Below are positions 9,213 through 18,606 of a stretch of 64,000 nt of DNA, piece by piece. The position numbers and the translations under genes were made by a program. The stretch is from Paenibacillus sp. FSL H8-0548 (GTDB lineage Bacteria > Bacillota > Bacilli > Paenibacillales > Paenibacillaceae): assembly GCF_038630985.1 (NCBI RefSeq), contig NZ_CP152049.1, positions 3,553,501-3,617,500 on the forward strand, given 5' to 3'. Position 1 is the stretch's first letter; each line of letters begins with the position of its first letter. Under the pieces are notes generated by a model. The model worked only from the letters and a program-made list of their open reading frames with translations, did not search any database and was not told the origin of the DNA.

Positions 9213-9236
9213 ATAGAAGACGAGGAGTGGAAGAAA

Positions 9237-12200
9237 TTGAAAAGCATTATACGGTTTTCTCTGAATAACAAATTTGCTTTATGGATTTTGACGTTGATTG
9301 TATTATTTGCGGGACTTTATTCAGGATTGAATATGAAAATGGAAACATTGCCCGATATCACCATTCCCATTGTGAGCGTAACGACGATATATCCAGGCGC
9401 ACCTCCTGAAGACATTATGGAAAAAGTTACGAAGCCAATCGAGCAGCGTACACGTAATCTTAAAGGTGTAAATGTGATCAGCTCGACGTCCTATGAAAAT
9501 GCTTCATCGGTAGTCATTGAGTATACGTATAAAACGGATATGGAGAAAGCAGCTGCGGAAGTGCAAAGTGTACTTAATGAGCTATCGCTTCCTGCGGGGG
9601 TGCAGACGCCTTCCGTATCGAGAATCAGCTTAAATGCTTTCCCAGTGCTGGCGCTAAGCGTGTCTAACGACAATATGGATTTGGAGCAGTTAACACAGGA
9701 ACTGCAGGATAATATTTTGCCGCGCTTGCAAGGCATTGAAGGTGTAGCGAGCGTTCAGATTTCTGGACAAAACGTAAAAGAAGGCGAGCTTGCGTTTAAA
9801 TCCGACAAGATGAAAGAAATGGGCATAACTGAGGATATGGTTAAAGGCATGATACAAGCCTCTGCGATATCTGTACCTCTTGGCATTTATGAATTTGGAG
9901 ATTCAGAGAAGGCGATCCTCGTAGACGGAAACATTTCCAGCGAGGATGATCTTAAAAATATGATCATCGTACCAGGAGTCAAGCTTAGTGATCTTGCTGA
10001 TATCAGCATCATTGGCAAAGCAGAATCCGTCTCCCGTACGAATGGGAAATTTGCAATTGGTTTGAATATAGTCAAATCAGCAGATTCAAATACGGTCGAT
10101 GTTGTAAATAATGTAAAAGCTGAAATCGATGAGCTTGAGAGCAAAAGCAGCGGATTAAGCTTCGTTACTACGCTAGATCAGGGCAAGCCGATCGAGGATT
10201 CAGTTCACACGATGATAAGTAAAGCAATCATCGGTGCGTTGTTTGCGGTAATTATTATTATGATTTTCTTGCGTGACATTCGTTCAACCATTATAGCTGT
10301 CGTATCGATTCCGTTATCGATCCTTATCGCGCTGTTGATATTAGGTCAGATGGATATTACGCTGAACATTATGACACTTGGTGCGATGACCGTTGCGATC
10401 GGGCGTGTAATTGATGATTCCATCGTTGTCATAGAAAACGTGTATCGCCGAATGTCTCTCCCCACAGAGAAACTCAAGGGCAAAGAGCTCATTCTTGACG
10501 CAACAAAAGAAATGTTCGTTCCGATACTAGCATCGACAATCGTAACGATTGCGGTATTCCTGCCTTTGGCGCTCGTGTCAGGCATGATTGGTGAAATTTT
10601 CCTTCCGTTCGCCTTAACGATCGTGTTTGCGCTTCTTGCATCACTATTGGTCGCTATTACAGTCGTTCCAATGCTGGCACATATGATGTTCCGCAAAGGG
10701 ATGAAGCCTGGGAAGGCTCATCATGAGAAACGAAGCCGCTTGGCTGAGTGGTACAAGGGCGTACTGAAATGGTCACTTAACCACAAGCTAGTTACCTTTG
10801 GTCTGGCGTGTGTCTTATTAGTAGGAAGCTTGTTCCTCATTCCTGTCATTGGCACTAGCTTTATCTCAGGCGATGAGCAAAAAATGGCTGTTATTTCCTA
10901 CAACCCAGCTCCGGGAGAAACGCTTGAGCAAGTCGAGAAGATGGCGCTTGAGGCAGAGGAGAAGCTGCTGGAGCGTGAAGGTGTTATCGTTGTACAATAC
11001 GCAGTCGGCGGGCAAAATCCGTTTAGTCCAGGTGCTTCAAAGCAAGCATTGTTCAATTTGAGCTATGAAGAAGATTTTAAAGGATTTACTGAAGAGAAAG
11101 AAAAGCTTGTACCGCTCTTGCAGGAGCTAGGCGGAGCCGGAGAATGGAAGGAGCTTGACGTTACTGGCGGCGGACTTGGCGGTTCGGGCGTGTCCATGCT
11201 CGTATTCGGTTCGGATATGAAGTCGCTTAAGCCCGTTGTCGATGACTTGTTGATTAAGCTTGCTGACAACAAAAATTTGAAAAACATTGGTTCCAGCATG
11301 TCTGAGACTTATGAGCAATATCGACTAGTAGCTAATCAAGAGAAGCTAAGTCAAAATGGTCTAACTGCTGGTCAAATTGCAATGGCGCTGAGTCCAGCTC
11401 GTGAGCGTCCTGTGCTTACAACGATCGAGAAGGACGGCGAACAATTTAACGTCTATGTAAAGGTTGAGACAAAAACCTATACGAGTAAAGCTGATTTGGA
11501 AAATGTGATGATTGCCTCTCCACTTGGAGTAGAGGTGGCATTAAAAGATGTGGTAACGATCGAGGAAGGCGAATCGCCAAATACGATCACACGACGTGAT
11601 GACCGCGTATATGCAGAGGTTTCTGCCGATGTAACAGCATCCGATATCGGTAAAGTGTCAGCTGAAATCCAAAAATTGATTGATGCTACGGATCTTCCTT
11701 CGGGTGTTGACATTGAGATGGGCGGCGTAACCGAGCAAATTAACGAATCATTTACTCAGCTTGGATTAGCAATGCTTGCAGCAATTGCAGTCGTATATCT
11801 CGTGCTTGTTATAACTTTTGGCGGAGCGTTAACGCCATTTGCTATCTTGTTCTCGTTGCCTTTCACCATTATCGGAGCACTGCTCGGTCTGCTTATTGCA
11901 GGCGAAACATTAAGTGTAACGGCAATGATTGGTGCGCTAATGTTGATTGGTATTGTCGTCACAAACGCGATCGTACTCGTCGATCGTGTGATTCAGAAGG
12001 AGAAAGAAGGATTATCTGTACGGGAAGCCTTGCTTGAGGCGGCTGGTACTCGTCTTCGTCCGATTCTGATGACGGCTATTGCGACAGTAGGGGCGTTGCT
12101 TCCTCTAGCCTTCGGATTTGAGTCTGGCGGACTGATCTCCAAAGGAATGGCGGTTACCGTAATCGGCGGATTGACGAGCTCGACGCTGCTTACGCTAATC

Positions 12201-12260
12201 ATCGTACCAATCGTATACGAGTTCCTAAACCGCAAACGTAAAACCCGTGTAGTAGAATAA
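9237..12260 (+). CDS. RND-family efflux transporter (SwrC/AcrB-like)
   Basis: This 1007-residue inner-membrane proton-driven exporter has the twofold RND layout: a short N-terminal helix, a large extracytoplasmic loop, a bundle of helices with GAMTVAIGRVIDDSIVVIEN, and a repeat of the plan in the second half. Gram-positive members such as SwrC export lipopeptides and other amphiphiles, so surfactant-like substrates are plausible. It starts at TTG after GAGGAG and belongs to an operon with the kinase and regulator before it. A terminator at 12294-12337 separates it from the peptide cluster. Confidence 0.92.
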   Translation: MKSIIRFSLNNKFALWILTLIVLFAGLYSGLNMKMETLPDITIPIVSVTTIYPGAPPEDIMEKVTKPIEQRTRNLKGVNVISSTSYENASSVVIEYTYKTDMEKAAAEVQSVLNELSLPAGVQTPSVSRISLNAFPVLALSVSNDNMDLEQLTQELQDNILPRLQGIEGVASVQISGQNVKEGELAFKSDKMKEMGITEDMVKGMIQASAISVPLGIYEFGDSEKAILVDGNISSEDDLKNMIIVPGVKLSDLADISIIGKAESVSRTNGKFAIGLNIVKSADSNTVDVVNNVKAEIDELESKSSGLSFVTTLDQGKPIEDSVHTMISKAIIGALFAVIIIMIFLRDIRSTIIAVVSIPLSILIALLILGQMDITLNIMTLGAMTVAIGRVIDDSIVVIENVYRRMSLPTEKLKGKELILDATKEMFVPILASTIVTIAVFLPLALVSGMIGEIFLPFALTIVFALLASLLVAITVVPMLAHMMFRKGMKPGKAHHEKRSRLAEWYKGVLKWSLNHKLVTFGLACVLLVGSLFLIPVIGTSFISGDEQKMAVISYNPAPGETLEQVEKMALEAEEKLLEREGVIVVQYAVGGQNPFSPGASKQALFNLSYEEDFKGFTEEKEKLVPLLQELGGAGEWKELDVTGGGLGGSGVSMLVFGSDMKSLKPVVDDLLIKLADNKNLKNIGSSMSETYEQYRLVANQEKLSQNGLTAGQIAMALSPARERPVLTTIEKDGEQFNVYVKVETKTYTSKADLENVMIASPLGVEVALKDVVTIEEGESPNTITRRDDRVYAEVSADVTASDIGKVSAEIQKLIDATDLPSGVDIEMGGVTEQINESFTQLGLAMLAAIAVVYLVLVITFGGALTPFAILFSLPFTIIGALLGLLIAGETLSVTAMIGALMLIGIVVTNAIVLVDRVIQKEKEGLSVREALLEAAGTRLRPILMTAIATVGALLPLAFGFESGGLISKGMAVTVIGGLTSSTLLTLIIVPIVYEFLNRKRKTRVVE

Positions 12261-12293
12261 GGATTACAGTATTGCAGATATTTAAGGAATGAA

Positions 12294-12337
12294 GAGGCTG
12301 TCTCCAAGGTCATTGACCAAGGAGGCGGTCTCTTTTT
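12294..12337 (+). terminator. Intrinsic terminator after the RND exporter
   Basis: GAGGCTGTCTCC (12294-12305) pairs with GGAGGCGGTCTC (12321-12332), with three wobble pairs and an inner GGTC/GACC extension. TTTTT follows, so the exporter operon probably ends here. Confidence 0.85.
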
Positions 12338-12411
12338 GTAATATAGGAAAGTAGGGCTAGCCAAATGAAACAGGCACACTAGCGGAGGTAAATTCATACC
12401 TATAAGTCATA

Positions 12412-12490
12412 CATGATCAACGACATTAGACTAGTCCAATCGGCTTTATCGATAGATGTTCATTTTTGTCTAATCGTTGATAAAATCATG
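12412..12490 (+). promoter_or_regulatory. Long imperfect inverted repeat upstream of the peptide precursor
   Basis: Arms at 12412-12431 and 12468-12490 pair over about 18 bases with small bulges (CATGATCAACGA and GTCTAAT/ATTAGAC are the core blocks), around a 36-base loop. It ends 11 bases before the GGAGG of the precursor gene. It could be an operator pair or a leader-RNA stem controlling precursor expression. No known riboswitch class is recognised. Confidence 0.6.
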
Positions 12491-12513
12491 AACACCTACT
12501 GGAGGCTAATGCA

Positions 12514-12771
12514 ATGGATGAATTTAAAAATGAGCTGCAAAATCTAAACATTGATCCTTACAAATCGAGCGGCGTGACGCCAAATTCGGGGCAGGGACAA
12601 ATGGATCCGAGCCAAGCACGTCTATGTGCCGGATTTTGTATTGGCTTCTGTATCGGTTTCTGTATTGGATTTTGTTCCTGCGGCGGCTGTGGCGGTTGCG
12701 CTAGATGCGGCGGCGGATGTGCGCGATGTGGAGGCTGCGCTAGATGTGGCGGTTGTGCCCGCTGCCGCTAG
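12514..12771 (+). CDS. hcaA: Heterocycloanthracin/sonorensin-type bacteriocin precursor
   Basis: This 85-residue precursor peptide is to be heterocyclised by the three enzymes encoded downstream. A leader of about 37 residues (with FKNELQNLNIDPY) is followed by a core holding all 15 cysteines. Cys38, 42, 46, 50 and 54 recur every fourth residue as C-[AI]-G-F. From Cys56 onward they recur every third residue (CGG, CAR), with one extra Gly after residue 65. The repeated Cys-Xaa-Xaa core is the hallmark of the family. ATG 12514 follows GGAGG. A hairpin after the stop probably boosts precursor over enzyme levels. Confidence 0.93.
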   Translation: MDEFKNELQNLNIDPYKSSGVTPNSGQGQMDPSQARLCAGFCIGFCIGFCIGFCSCGGCGGCARCGGGCARCGGCARCGGCARCR

Positions 12772-12809
12772 TCAGTAGATAAAGGGAGAAATGACGAATA
12801 TTCTAATAA

Positions 12810-12845
12810 GGCCTCTGCAGCGAATTCGCTGTCAGGGGTCTTTCT
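12810..12845 (+). terminator. Hairpin between precursor and modification genes
   Basis: GGCCTCTG-C-AGCG and CGCT-GT-CAGGGGTC form a two-part stem around AATT, followed by TTTCT. It sits 40 bases after the precursor stop and about 100 bases before the first enzyme gene, where a leaky terminator would give excess precursor transcript. Confidence 0.7.
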
Positions 12846-12941
12846 ATATATCCATTGGCATGACGGACAAATAGCGCTACATAATGTAATAAAGGCGATG
12901 CGATACGGATTGTCACTATTTTCGATAAGGAGGAATGAAAG

Positions 12942-14906
12942 TTGGATCCTTCTATGCGGCTAAAGGTGAAAGGGGATACGTTTTTTCTCCCCAGCTCAGA
13001 TGGAAGCGTCTATTTCAGGAACAATATGAGCTCGTTTCGAATGGAAGGCATCTCCATTAATCAATGGATAGAAAAGCTTATGCCGATATTTAACGGTGAG
13101 CATTCGTTGCAGGAAGTAACGAATGGACTTCCTGAACAATATCAAGAGAGGGTATATGAGATTGCAGAGGTTTTGTTCACGAACGGTTTTGTACGGGACG
13201 TAAGCCGTGATCATCCGCATCAACTGAAAGAAAGCGTTCAACAGAAATTTGCTTCCCAAATTGAATTTTTAGACAGCTTTGAAGGATCGGGCGCATATCG
13301 ATTTCAGCTTTTTCGACAATCGCGCGTTCTCGCCATTGGGGCCGGCTCTTTTATGGTGTCGTTAATGAAATCATTATTGGAGTCAGGAATGCCGCAAATT
13401 CAAATGGTTATAACAAACCCGGAATCTACGAATCGAAAACGAATTTTGGAACTGGAAGAGTATGCCCGCTTAACAGATCCACTTGTTAAATTGGACGAGA
13501 TTCATGTAACGGAGGATGGTGTCGTGGGTTGGCGAAAGGTGATTGAGCCATTCGATGTCGTATTTTTTGTTTCCCATGAATCAGAAGAAGCGGAATTAAA
13601 GGCTCTCCATCAAGCGTGCAGAGATGAAAATAAAATACTGCTGCCTGCCTTAATTATGAAGCAGGCAGGGATTGCAGGACCGCTCGTGCACCCGAATTCT
13701 CGGGGCTGCTGGGAATCCGCTAGACGAAGAATTCATCATTCCGCTATCCATAAAGTTTCCACCCTTCATACTGTATCTTCTACGGCAGAAGCGATGCTCG
13801 CGAACGTCATCGTTTTCGAATGGTTAAAGACGGCTGCGGAGGTGGCGGTATCAGAGCTGTACAACAAAATATTTCTGTTGAATTTGGAAACCTTGGAAGG
13901 CAACTGGCATCCCTTTCTTCCTCATCCTCTTGCAGCTGGTATTCCAACTATCCATAGGATAGAGGATTTCGAACAGCTAATTGAAAATCAAACGAATAGC
14001 AGTGATCCTAACCGATTGATCCCTTATTTCAGCCGCTTAACATCAAGTGAAATCGGAATTTTTCATCGCTGGGAAGAGGGCGAGCTGCGGCAGCTGCCAT
14101 TATCGCAATGCTCTGTACAGGTGGCTGATCCATTATCAGCGGGTCCGAGCGAGCTGCTGCCGGTCATCATTTGCAATGGGATTAGCCATGAAGAGGCGCG
14201 AAAGGAAGCAGGGCTTGCCGGGATAGAGGCTTATATGTCGCGAATGTCGCCTTTAGTGCTAGAAGCTAATCGAAAGGAGAACCCTAATTCAGCTATCAGC
14301 AGCCTAACGAGGTTCGTCGGCATTGGAGCGGGAGAAACCTTCGCAGAAGGAATCAGTCGAGGATTGCAAAAATGTCTATTCGAAGCACTAAGACTTATGC
14401 TGGAGCACGATACACCATCAGTCTCGCTAATAACGCTTGATCAAGTAGACGATGAGCAAACCCGCTATTATTTACGGACATTGAATACGATGAAGCATTC
14501 ACCCGCAATCGGCTATAGCGAAGCTCTATTTGGTTTCCCAGTTGCATGGGTTGGTGTTCATGACTGCTGGTACGGTGAGGTTGACTTTGATCAAACGCGG
14601 GCGCTTCGCAGGGCGCTGCAGCGAGCGCTGCTGGATATTCAGAATAAGAATGCTATGGATAGCAGCAGTAATTCTAGTGGAGCTGTGAGGTCTGCTGTTA
14701 ATGTGACAGCTGTTAGGACAGATGTGAAGGTATGTTTGCCGGTAAGCGATCCACTAGACCACTATGAGCCTTTGCGTGCCGCTCTGCGGCTGTTGAAGGA
14801 CGCAGGCAAAACGATTGATGTATTTGATTTAGCATCGGAGGCATTTTTGAAGGAGGAGCTGGGAGGCGTATTTGGCGTGTCGCTTCGAGGGGAGGCTGCA
14901 GATTGA
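12942..14906 (+). CDS. hcaF: Ocin-ThiF-like leader-binding protein of thiazole peptide maturation
   Basis: This 654-residue protein resembles the putative thiazole-containing bacteriocin maturation proteins (Ocin-ThiF-like F proteins). In the heterocycloanthracin system these bind the leader peptide and present the core to the cyclodehydratase. Residues 1 to about 95 form a small N-terminal domain. A Rossmann-like segment with VLAIGAGSFMVSLM follows near residue 130, without the full adenylation and Cys motifs of true E1 enzymes. TTG 12942 lies eight bases after AAGGAGG. Its stop overlaps the start of the next gene by four bases, so F and the fused C/D protein are coupled. Confidence 0.88.
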   Translation: MDPSMRLKVKGDTFFLPSSDGSVYFRNNMSSFRMEGISINQWIEKLMPIFNGEHSLQEVTNGLPEQYQERVYEIAEVLFTNGFVRDVSRDHPHQLKESVQQKFASQIEFLDSFEGSGAYRFQLFRQSRVLAIGAGSFMVSLMKSLLESGMPQIQMVITNPESTNRKRILELEEYARLTDPLVKLDEIHVTEDGVVGWRKVIEPFDVVFFVSHESEEAELKALHQACRDENKILLPALIMKQAGIAGPLVHPNSRGCWESARRRIHHSAIHKVSTLHTVSSTAEAMLANVIVFEWLKTAAEVAVSELYNKIFLLNLETLEGNWHPFLPHPLAAGIPTIHRIEDFEQLIENQTNSSDPNRLIPYFSRLTSSEIGIFHRWEEGELRQLPLSQCSVQVADPLSAGPSELLPVIICNGISHEEARKEAGLAGIEAYMSRMSPLVLEANRKENPNSAISSLTRFVGIGAGETFAEGISRGLQKCLFEALRLMLEHDTPSVSLITLDQVDDEQTRYYLRTLNTMKHSPAIGYSEALFGFPVAWVGVHDCWYGEVDFDQTRALRRALQRALLDIQNKNAMDSSSNSSGAVRSAVNVTAVRTDVKVCLPVSDPLDHYEPLRAALRLLKDAGKTIDVFDLASEAFLKEELGGVFGVSLRGEAAD

Positions 14907-16840
14907 GTGCTATCATAGCAGTTATTGGAGAGGGGCAGCTTGCTGATTTTGTTTGCAGAGAATTGTCTGATGCGCACCAAATTGCTCGTCAGAAGGATTT
15001 CACTACCGAGGTTGCGAAAGGAGCCCAGCTTGCGCTAATACTGAATGATGGTGACAACTCTTATGAGCATTTGCTTGCAGAGGAAGTTCTCCAACAAGCA
15101 GGTATCCCTTGGCTGCGCGGGTTTGTTTCGTTTGGCGAGGGAATTATTGGGCCATTGGTTTTTCCAGGGAAGGAAGGCTGCTCTCAATGTGCAGATCTGC
15201 GGCGCTTAATGGCAGGTACGCACAGACAGGAGATGTGGGAGCTTCAGCAGCACAATCGTGGAGGGGACTTCCCAGATGTCTGGTCCTCGCGCACAGGTCT
15301 ACTCCATATGGCACATCGAATGGCTGAGGAAGCTCGAAGAGTGCTTGCTGGCGAGCGAGTACAGACGGAAGATCGAATACTATTTATCCATCTTCAATCG
15401 CTAAGCAGTACCTCTCATTTCTTTTTGCCAAACCCGCTCTGCCCAGTATGTGGTCGAATATCAGACGATACAGCAGAGGCTGCTCAGCTTACCTTGCAAT
15501 CAAGTCCAAAAATTAATGAAAACAGCTACCGTTGTCGTTCGATGGAGGAATTGAAAGGGCTGCTGGCTAAGCAATATTTGGACCCGCGGATGGGCTTTTT
15601 GAATGGGAAAATGATCGATCTTTCGTCTCCTTTTGCCGATTCTAGCATTAATTTGCCATTGTTTTCGGGGGATGAGGGCTGTGCTGGCCGAACACATAGT
15701 TATGCGGACAGCGAGATGACGGCGATACTGGAAGGATTGGAGCGCTATTGCGGCATGTCGCCGCGCGAGAAGCGGACAGTCGTGCAGGATAGCTTCAACC
15801 ATATAAGCGAGCTAGCGCTTGACCCGACTCTCGTAGGCGTGCATGAGAAGTCGATGTATGAGCGGCCTGATTTTCCACTTCAACCGTTCGATAAGGATAA
15901 GGCTATCGACTGGGTATGGGGCTATTCTTTCTTGAAGGAGCGGCCGATTCTGGTGCCAGAGCTGCTCGCTTATTACAGCTCCGGCTGCGGACATGGCTTT
16001 GTATATGAAACCTCCAACGGCTGCGCATTAGGCGGCAGTCTGGAGGAGGCTATATTTTACGGCATATTGGAAGTGGTAGAGCGTGATTCATTTCTTTTGA
16101 CCTGGTACGCACAGCTGCAGCTTTCTCCACTTGATCCTTATTCTGCTGATGATCTCGAATTAAGCCTGATGATTGAGCGATTAAGTGACGTTTTTGGCTA
16201 CGATGTGCATTTATTTAATTCGACGATGGAGCACGGTATTCCGAGTGTATGGGCAATTGCAAAAAATAAGACAGATAAAGGTGCAAATCTGATATGCGCA
16301 GGAGGCGCCCATCCAGACCCTGTACGTGCGGTTAAGGGAGCGATACATGAGCTTGCTGGCATGCTGCTCTCGCTGAACGACAAGTTAGAGGAGAATCGAG
16401 AACAATTCGAGCAAATGCTGAACGATCCTTTTCTCGTTCGGCAAATGGATGATCATGCGATGCTGTACAGCTTAAAGCAGGCGGAGGAGCGGTTGGGCTT
16501 TTTACTGGAAAATGGACGTCCGTCGCGAAGCTTTGAAGAGGCATTCAAAATAAAAGCTAATCATGCTGATTTGACGGATGAATTAACTTCACTTATTCAA
16601 GCGTTCAAGGATTTAGCGATGGACGTAATTGTAGTGAATCAGACGACACCCGAAACGCTCCGCAATGGCCTTCATTGTGTAAAAGTGTTGATTCCGGGGA
16701 TGCTGCCGATGACGTTCGGGCATCATCTCATTCGTTTATCAGGCTTGGAGAGAGTTTTTAGAATACCAGCAGTGCTTGGTTATACGGATGAGCCGCTAAC
16801 GCCCGAGCAGCTTAATCTACACCCGCATCCGTTCCCATAA
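14903..16840 (+). CDS. hcaD: Fused cyclodehydratase and YcaO protein (TOMM C-D fusion)
   Basis: This 645-residue enzyme uses ATP to convert core cysteines into thiazolines. The N-terminal about 220 residues are the E1-like cyclodehydratase domain with a probable zinc site made by two CxxC pairs (Cys93/96 in GCSQC and Cys180/183 in CPVC). The remainder is a YcaO domain with EMTAILEGLERYCG and LEEAIFYGILEVVERDS, the acidic helices that bind Mg-ATP. It ends in PHPFP, the PxPxP C-terminus that completes the active site in TOMM YcaO proteins. TTG 14903 follows GGGGAGG and overlaps the preceding stop. Confidence 0.93.
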   Translation: MSAIIAVIGEGQLADFVCRELSDAHQIARQKDFTTEVAKGAQLALILNDGDNSYEHLLAEEVLQQAGIPWLRGFVSFGEGIIGPLVFPGKEGCSQCADLRRLMAGTHRQEMWELQQHNRGGDFPDVWSSRTGLLHMAHRMAEEARRVLAGERVQTEDRILFIHLQSLSSTSHFFLPNPLCPVCGRISDDTAEAAQLTLQSSPKINENSYRCRSMEELKGLLAKQYLDPRMGFLNGKMIDLSSPFADSSINLPLFSGDEGCAGRTHSYADSEMTAILEGLERYCGMSPREKRTVVQDSFNHISELALDPTLVGVHEKSMYERPDFPLQPFDKDKAIDWVWGYSFLKERPILVPELLAYYSSGCGHGFVYETSNGCALGGSLEEAIFYGILEVVERDSFLLTWYAQLQLSPLDPYSADDLELSLMIERLSDVFGYDVHLFNSTMEHGIPSVWAIAKNKTDKGANLICAGGAHPDPVRAVKGAIHELAGMLLSLNDKLEENREQFEQMLNDPFLVRQMDDHAMLYSLKQAEERLGFLLENGRPSRSFEEAFKIKANHADLTDELTSLIQAFKDLAMDVIVVNQTTPETLRNGLHCVKVLIPGMLPMTFGHHLIRLSGLERVFRIPAVLGYTDEPLTPEQLNLHPHPFP

Positions 16841-16868
16841 TTTACGCAAAGAAAGTAGGGGAGACGGA

Positions 16869-18449
16869 ATGAGTTTAAAGCTTTTTTTGCACCAATTGCA
16901 ATACGATACAGACAAAGTCAAGCCTCCGGATTGGGAGGCGGATTGGTCGGACGCTCCGCTTCCGTATAAGCTGTACCGGCGTTTGCCTGCTTTTCCGCTC
17001 TCGGCAGAGGTTCCGCTTACGCTAGAGGGTGAGCGTGAACCTTGCACGCCATCGCTTCAAGAGCTAGGTCATTTTTTATGGTTTACTTTCGGGCTAACTC
17101 AGTTAAGCCAATCTGTATTTGGACCGGATGCGGGTGAGGCTTGGGGAAGCACGCTGCAGCAATGTCGGCGGTTTGTTCCATCAGGAGGCGGGCTCTATCC
17201 AAGTGAGCTTTATATTTATTTGAAGCTGGAAGAGCTGCCCTACGGTGTCTATCATTATGATGCGGCACACCATCGCTTAATTCTACTGCGAGAGGGTCAG
17301 TTTGATGAGTATGTGAGCGAGGCTTTGGGCAATCGCTGTGACATCTCTGCTTGCTTCGGGGTTGCGATGGTGACAACGATGTTTTGGAAAAATTATTTTA
17401 AATACAGTAATTTCTCCTATCGCCTGCAAGGGCTTGATGCTGGATTGCTCCTTGGTCAACTGCTAGAGGTAGCCAAACGATTCGGAATGGAGACGGGGGT
17501 CTACTTTCAATTTCTTGATCGTGCGGTCAACCATTTATTAGGGCTAAATGAAAAGGAGGAGAGCACTTATGCCGTGATTCCGCTCTCGTCTAGCTCTGGA
17601 ATAGATTGGTTCAGGAAAGAGGGGGAGGACCAGAAGCCTATTACTGCGCAAGATCTAATTCAGAAGCTGGCCGTTGTTGAACACGAGCATTATGTAAGCT
17701 CCGCGAAAATTCTGGAATATCCCAAGCTGATCCATATAAATGAAGCATCTATGCTGGAATGCACACAAGCGTTTCAACAAATGCCAAAGGAAATCGAAGC
17801 ATACGAACAAGCTTCACTTTATCGGCTGCCTGCGGCGAGCAGAAAGCCGTACCCGTTTGCAGCTGCATGCCATAAAAGATATTCACCTGAAAATGATTAT
17901 GAGCTCCGCGCAGTCAATCAACCTAATCTGTCAACACTGCTTCAGGAGGCTACCACCTCTTACCACTATCGAAATGATCTTGACGGTGAGCATCCTAAGC
18001 CAGCATCACGCGTATCCTTATATGGCTGTTTATTTGGTGTTGATGGTGTTCCAAATGGCGCGTATCACCATGTTGACTCTGCTAACGCTTTGCGAATGAT
18101 ACGTCCCGGAGACCACCGGCATAGATTGCAGGAAGCGATGTCGTTTCACAACGTCAATTTGTTTCAAGTACCGCTTTGCTTTCATGTTGTCGGGGATTTC
18201 TCGCATCATTTCGCTGAGTTAGGCTACCGAGGCTATAGAATCCAGCAAATGGAGGCGGGGATGCTCGTTCAACGTTTACTGCTCGCTGCTGCAGCTGGTC
18301 AAATGGGAGGACGACCGCTGCTCGGATTTGATGCAAACTTAATTAATCATATATACGATCTGAAATCTCATGGTTTAACGAGCCTGATTCAAATACCAGT
18401 TGGTCATTGTCGCACTCCCTCACGCCTGGAAGGAAGCTTGGCATACTAG
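16869..18449 (+). CDS. SagB-type FMN dehydrogenase with two nitroreductase-like domains
   Basis: This 526-residue enzyme should oxidise the thiazolines made by the fused cyclodehydratase to thiazoles, using FMN. The first domain (about residues 60-240) carries RRFVPSGGGLYPSELY, matching the SagB motif before the conserved Leu-Tyr-Pro. The second (about 350-510) has the same fold signs (YHHVDSANALRMI and GYRGYRIQQMEAGM) but lacks that motif, so it may be a structural partner. ATG 16869 follows a GGGGAGA site. It closes the thiazole-peptide operon, with a strong terminator after it. Confidence 0.9.
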   Translation: MSLKLFLHQLQYDTDKVKPPDWEADWSDAPLPYKLYRRLPAFPLSAEVPLTLEGEREPCTPSLQELGHFLWFTFGLTQLSQSVFGPDAGEAWGSTLQQCRRFVPSGGGLYPSELYIYLKLEELPYGVYHYDAAHHRLILLREGQFDEYVSEALGNRCDISACFGVAMVTTMFWKNYFKYSNFSYRLQGLDAGLLLGQLLEVAKRFGMETGVYFQFLDRAVNHLLGLNEKEESTYAVIPLSSSSGIDWFRKEGEDQKPITAQDLIQKLAVVEHEHYVSSAKILEYPKLIHINEASMLECTQAFQQMPKEIEAYEQASLYRLPAASRKPYPFAAACHKRYSPENDYELRAVNQPNLSTLLQEATTSYHYRNDLDGEHPKPASRVSLYGCLFGVDGVPNGAYHHVDSANALRMIRPGDHRHRLQEAMSFHNVNLFQVPLCFHVVGDFSHHFAELGYRGYRIQQMEAGMLVQRLLLAAAAGQMGGRPLLGFDANLINHIYDLKSHGLTSLIQIPVGHCRTPSRLEGSLAY

Positions 18450-18459
18450 AGTTATTCAT

Positions 18460-18502
18460 AAGGTCGGCTTAACGGTTTACCAGGATTAAGCTGACCTTTA
18501 TT
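18460..18502 (+). terminator. Intrinsic terminator closing the thiazole-peptide operon
   Basis: AAGGTCGGCTTAA (18460-18472) pairs with TTAAGCTGACCTT (18486-18498) over 13 bp with one wobble, followed by TATTT. Confidence 0.85.
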
Positions 18503-18606
18503 TATGGGTAATCAAGAATAAGCTTACTGCGAAACAGGATGAATAGGACGAATCTAAGAAGGTGACGCTAATAGTATAACAATCAACTAGAAAGGTTGTC
18601 GGCCAT

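Noticed and set aside
9237..12260. Dedicated exporter of the thiazole peptide
   Set aside because: A terminator and its own two-component pair separate the RND gene from the peptide operon; adjacency alone does not prove a link.
12658..12768. CRISPR-like array suggested by regular short repeats
   Set aside because: The 9- and 12-base periodicity is codon repetition of the Cys-rich precursor core, not repeat-spacer units.
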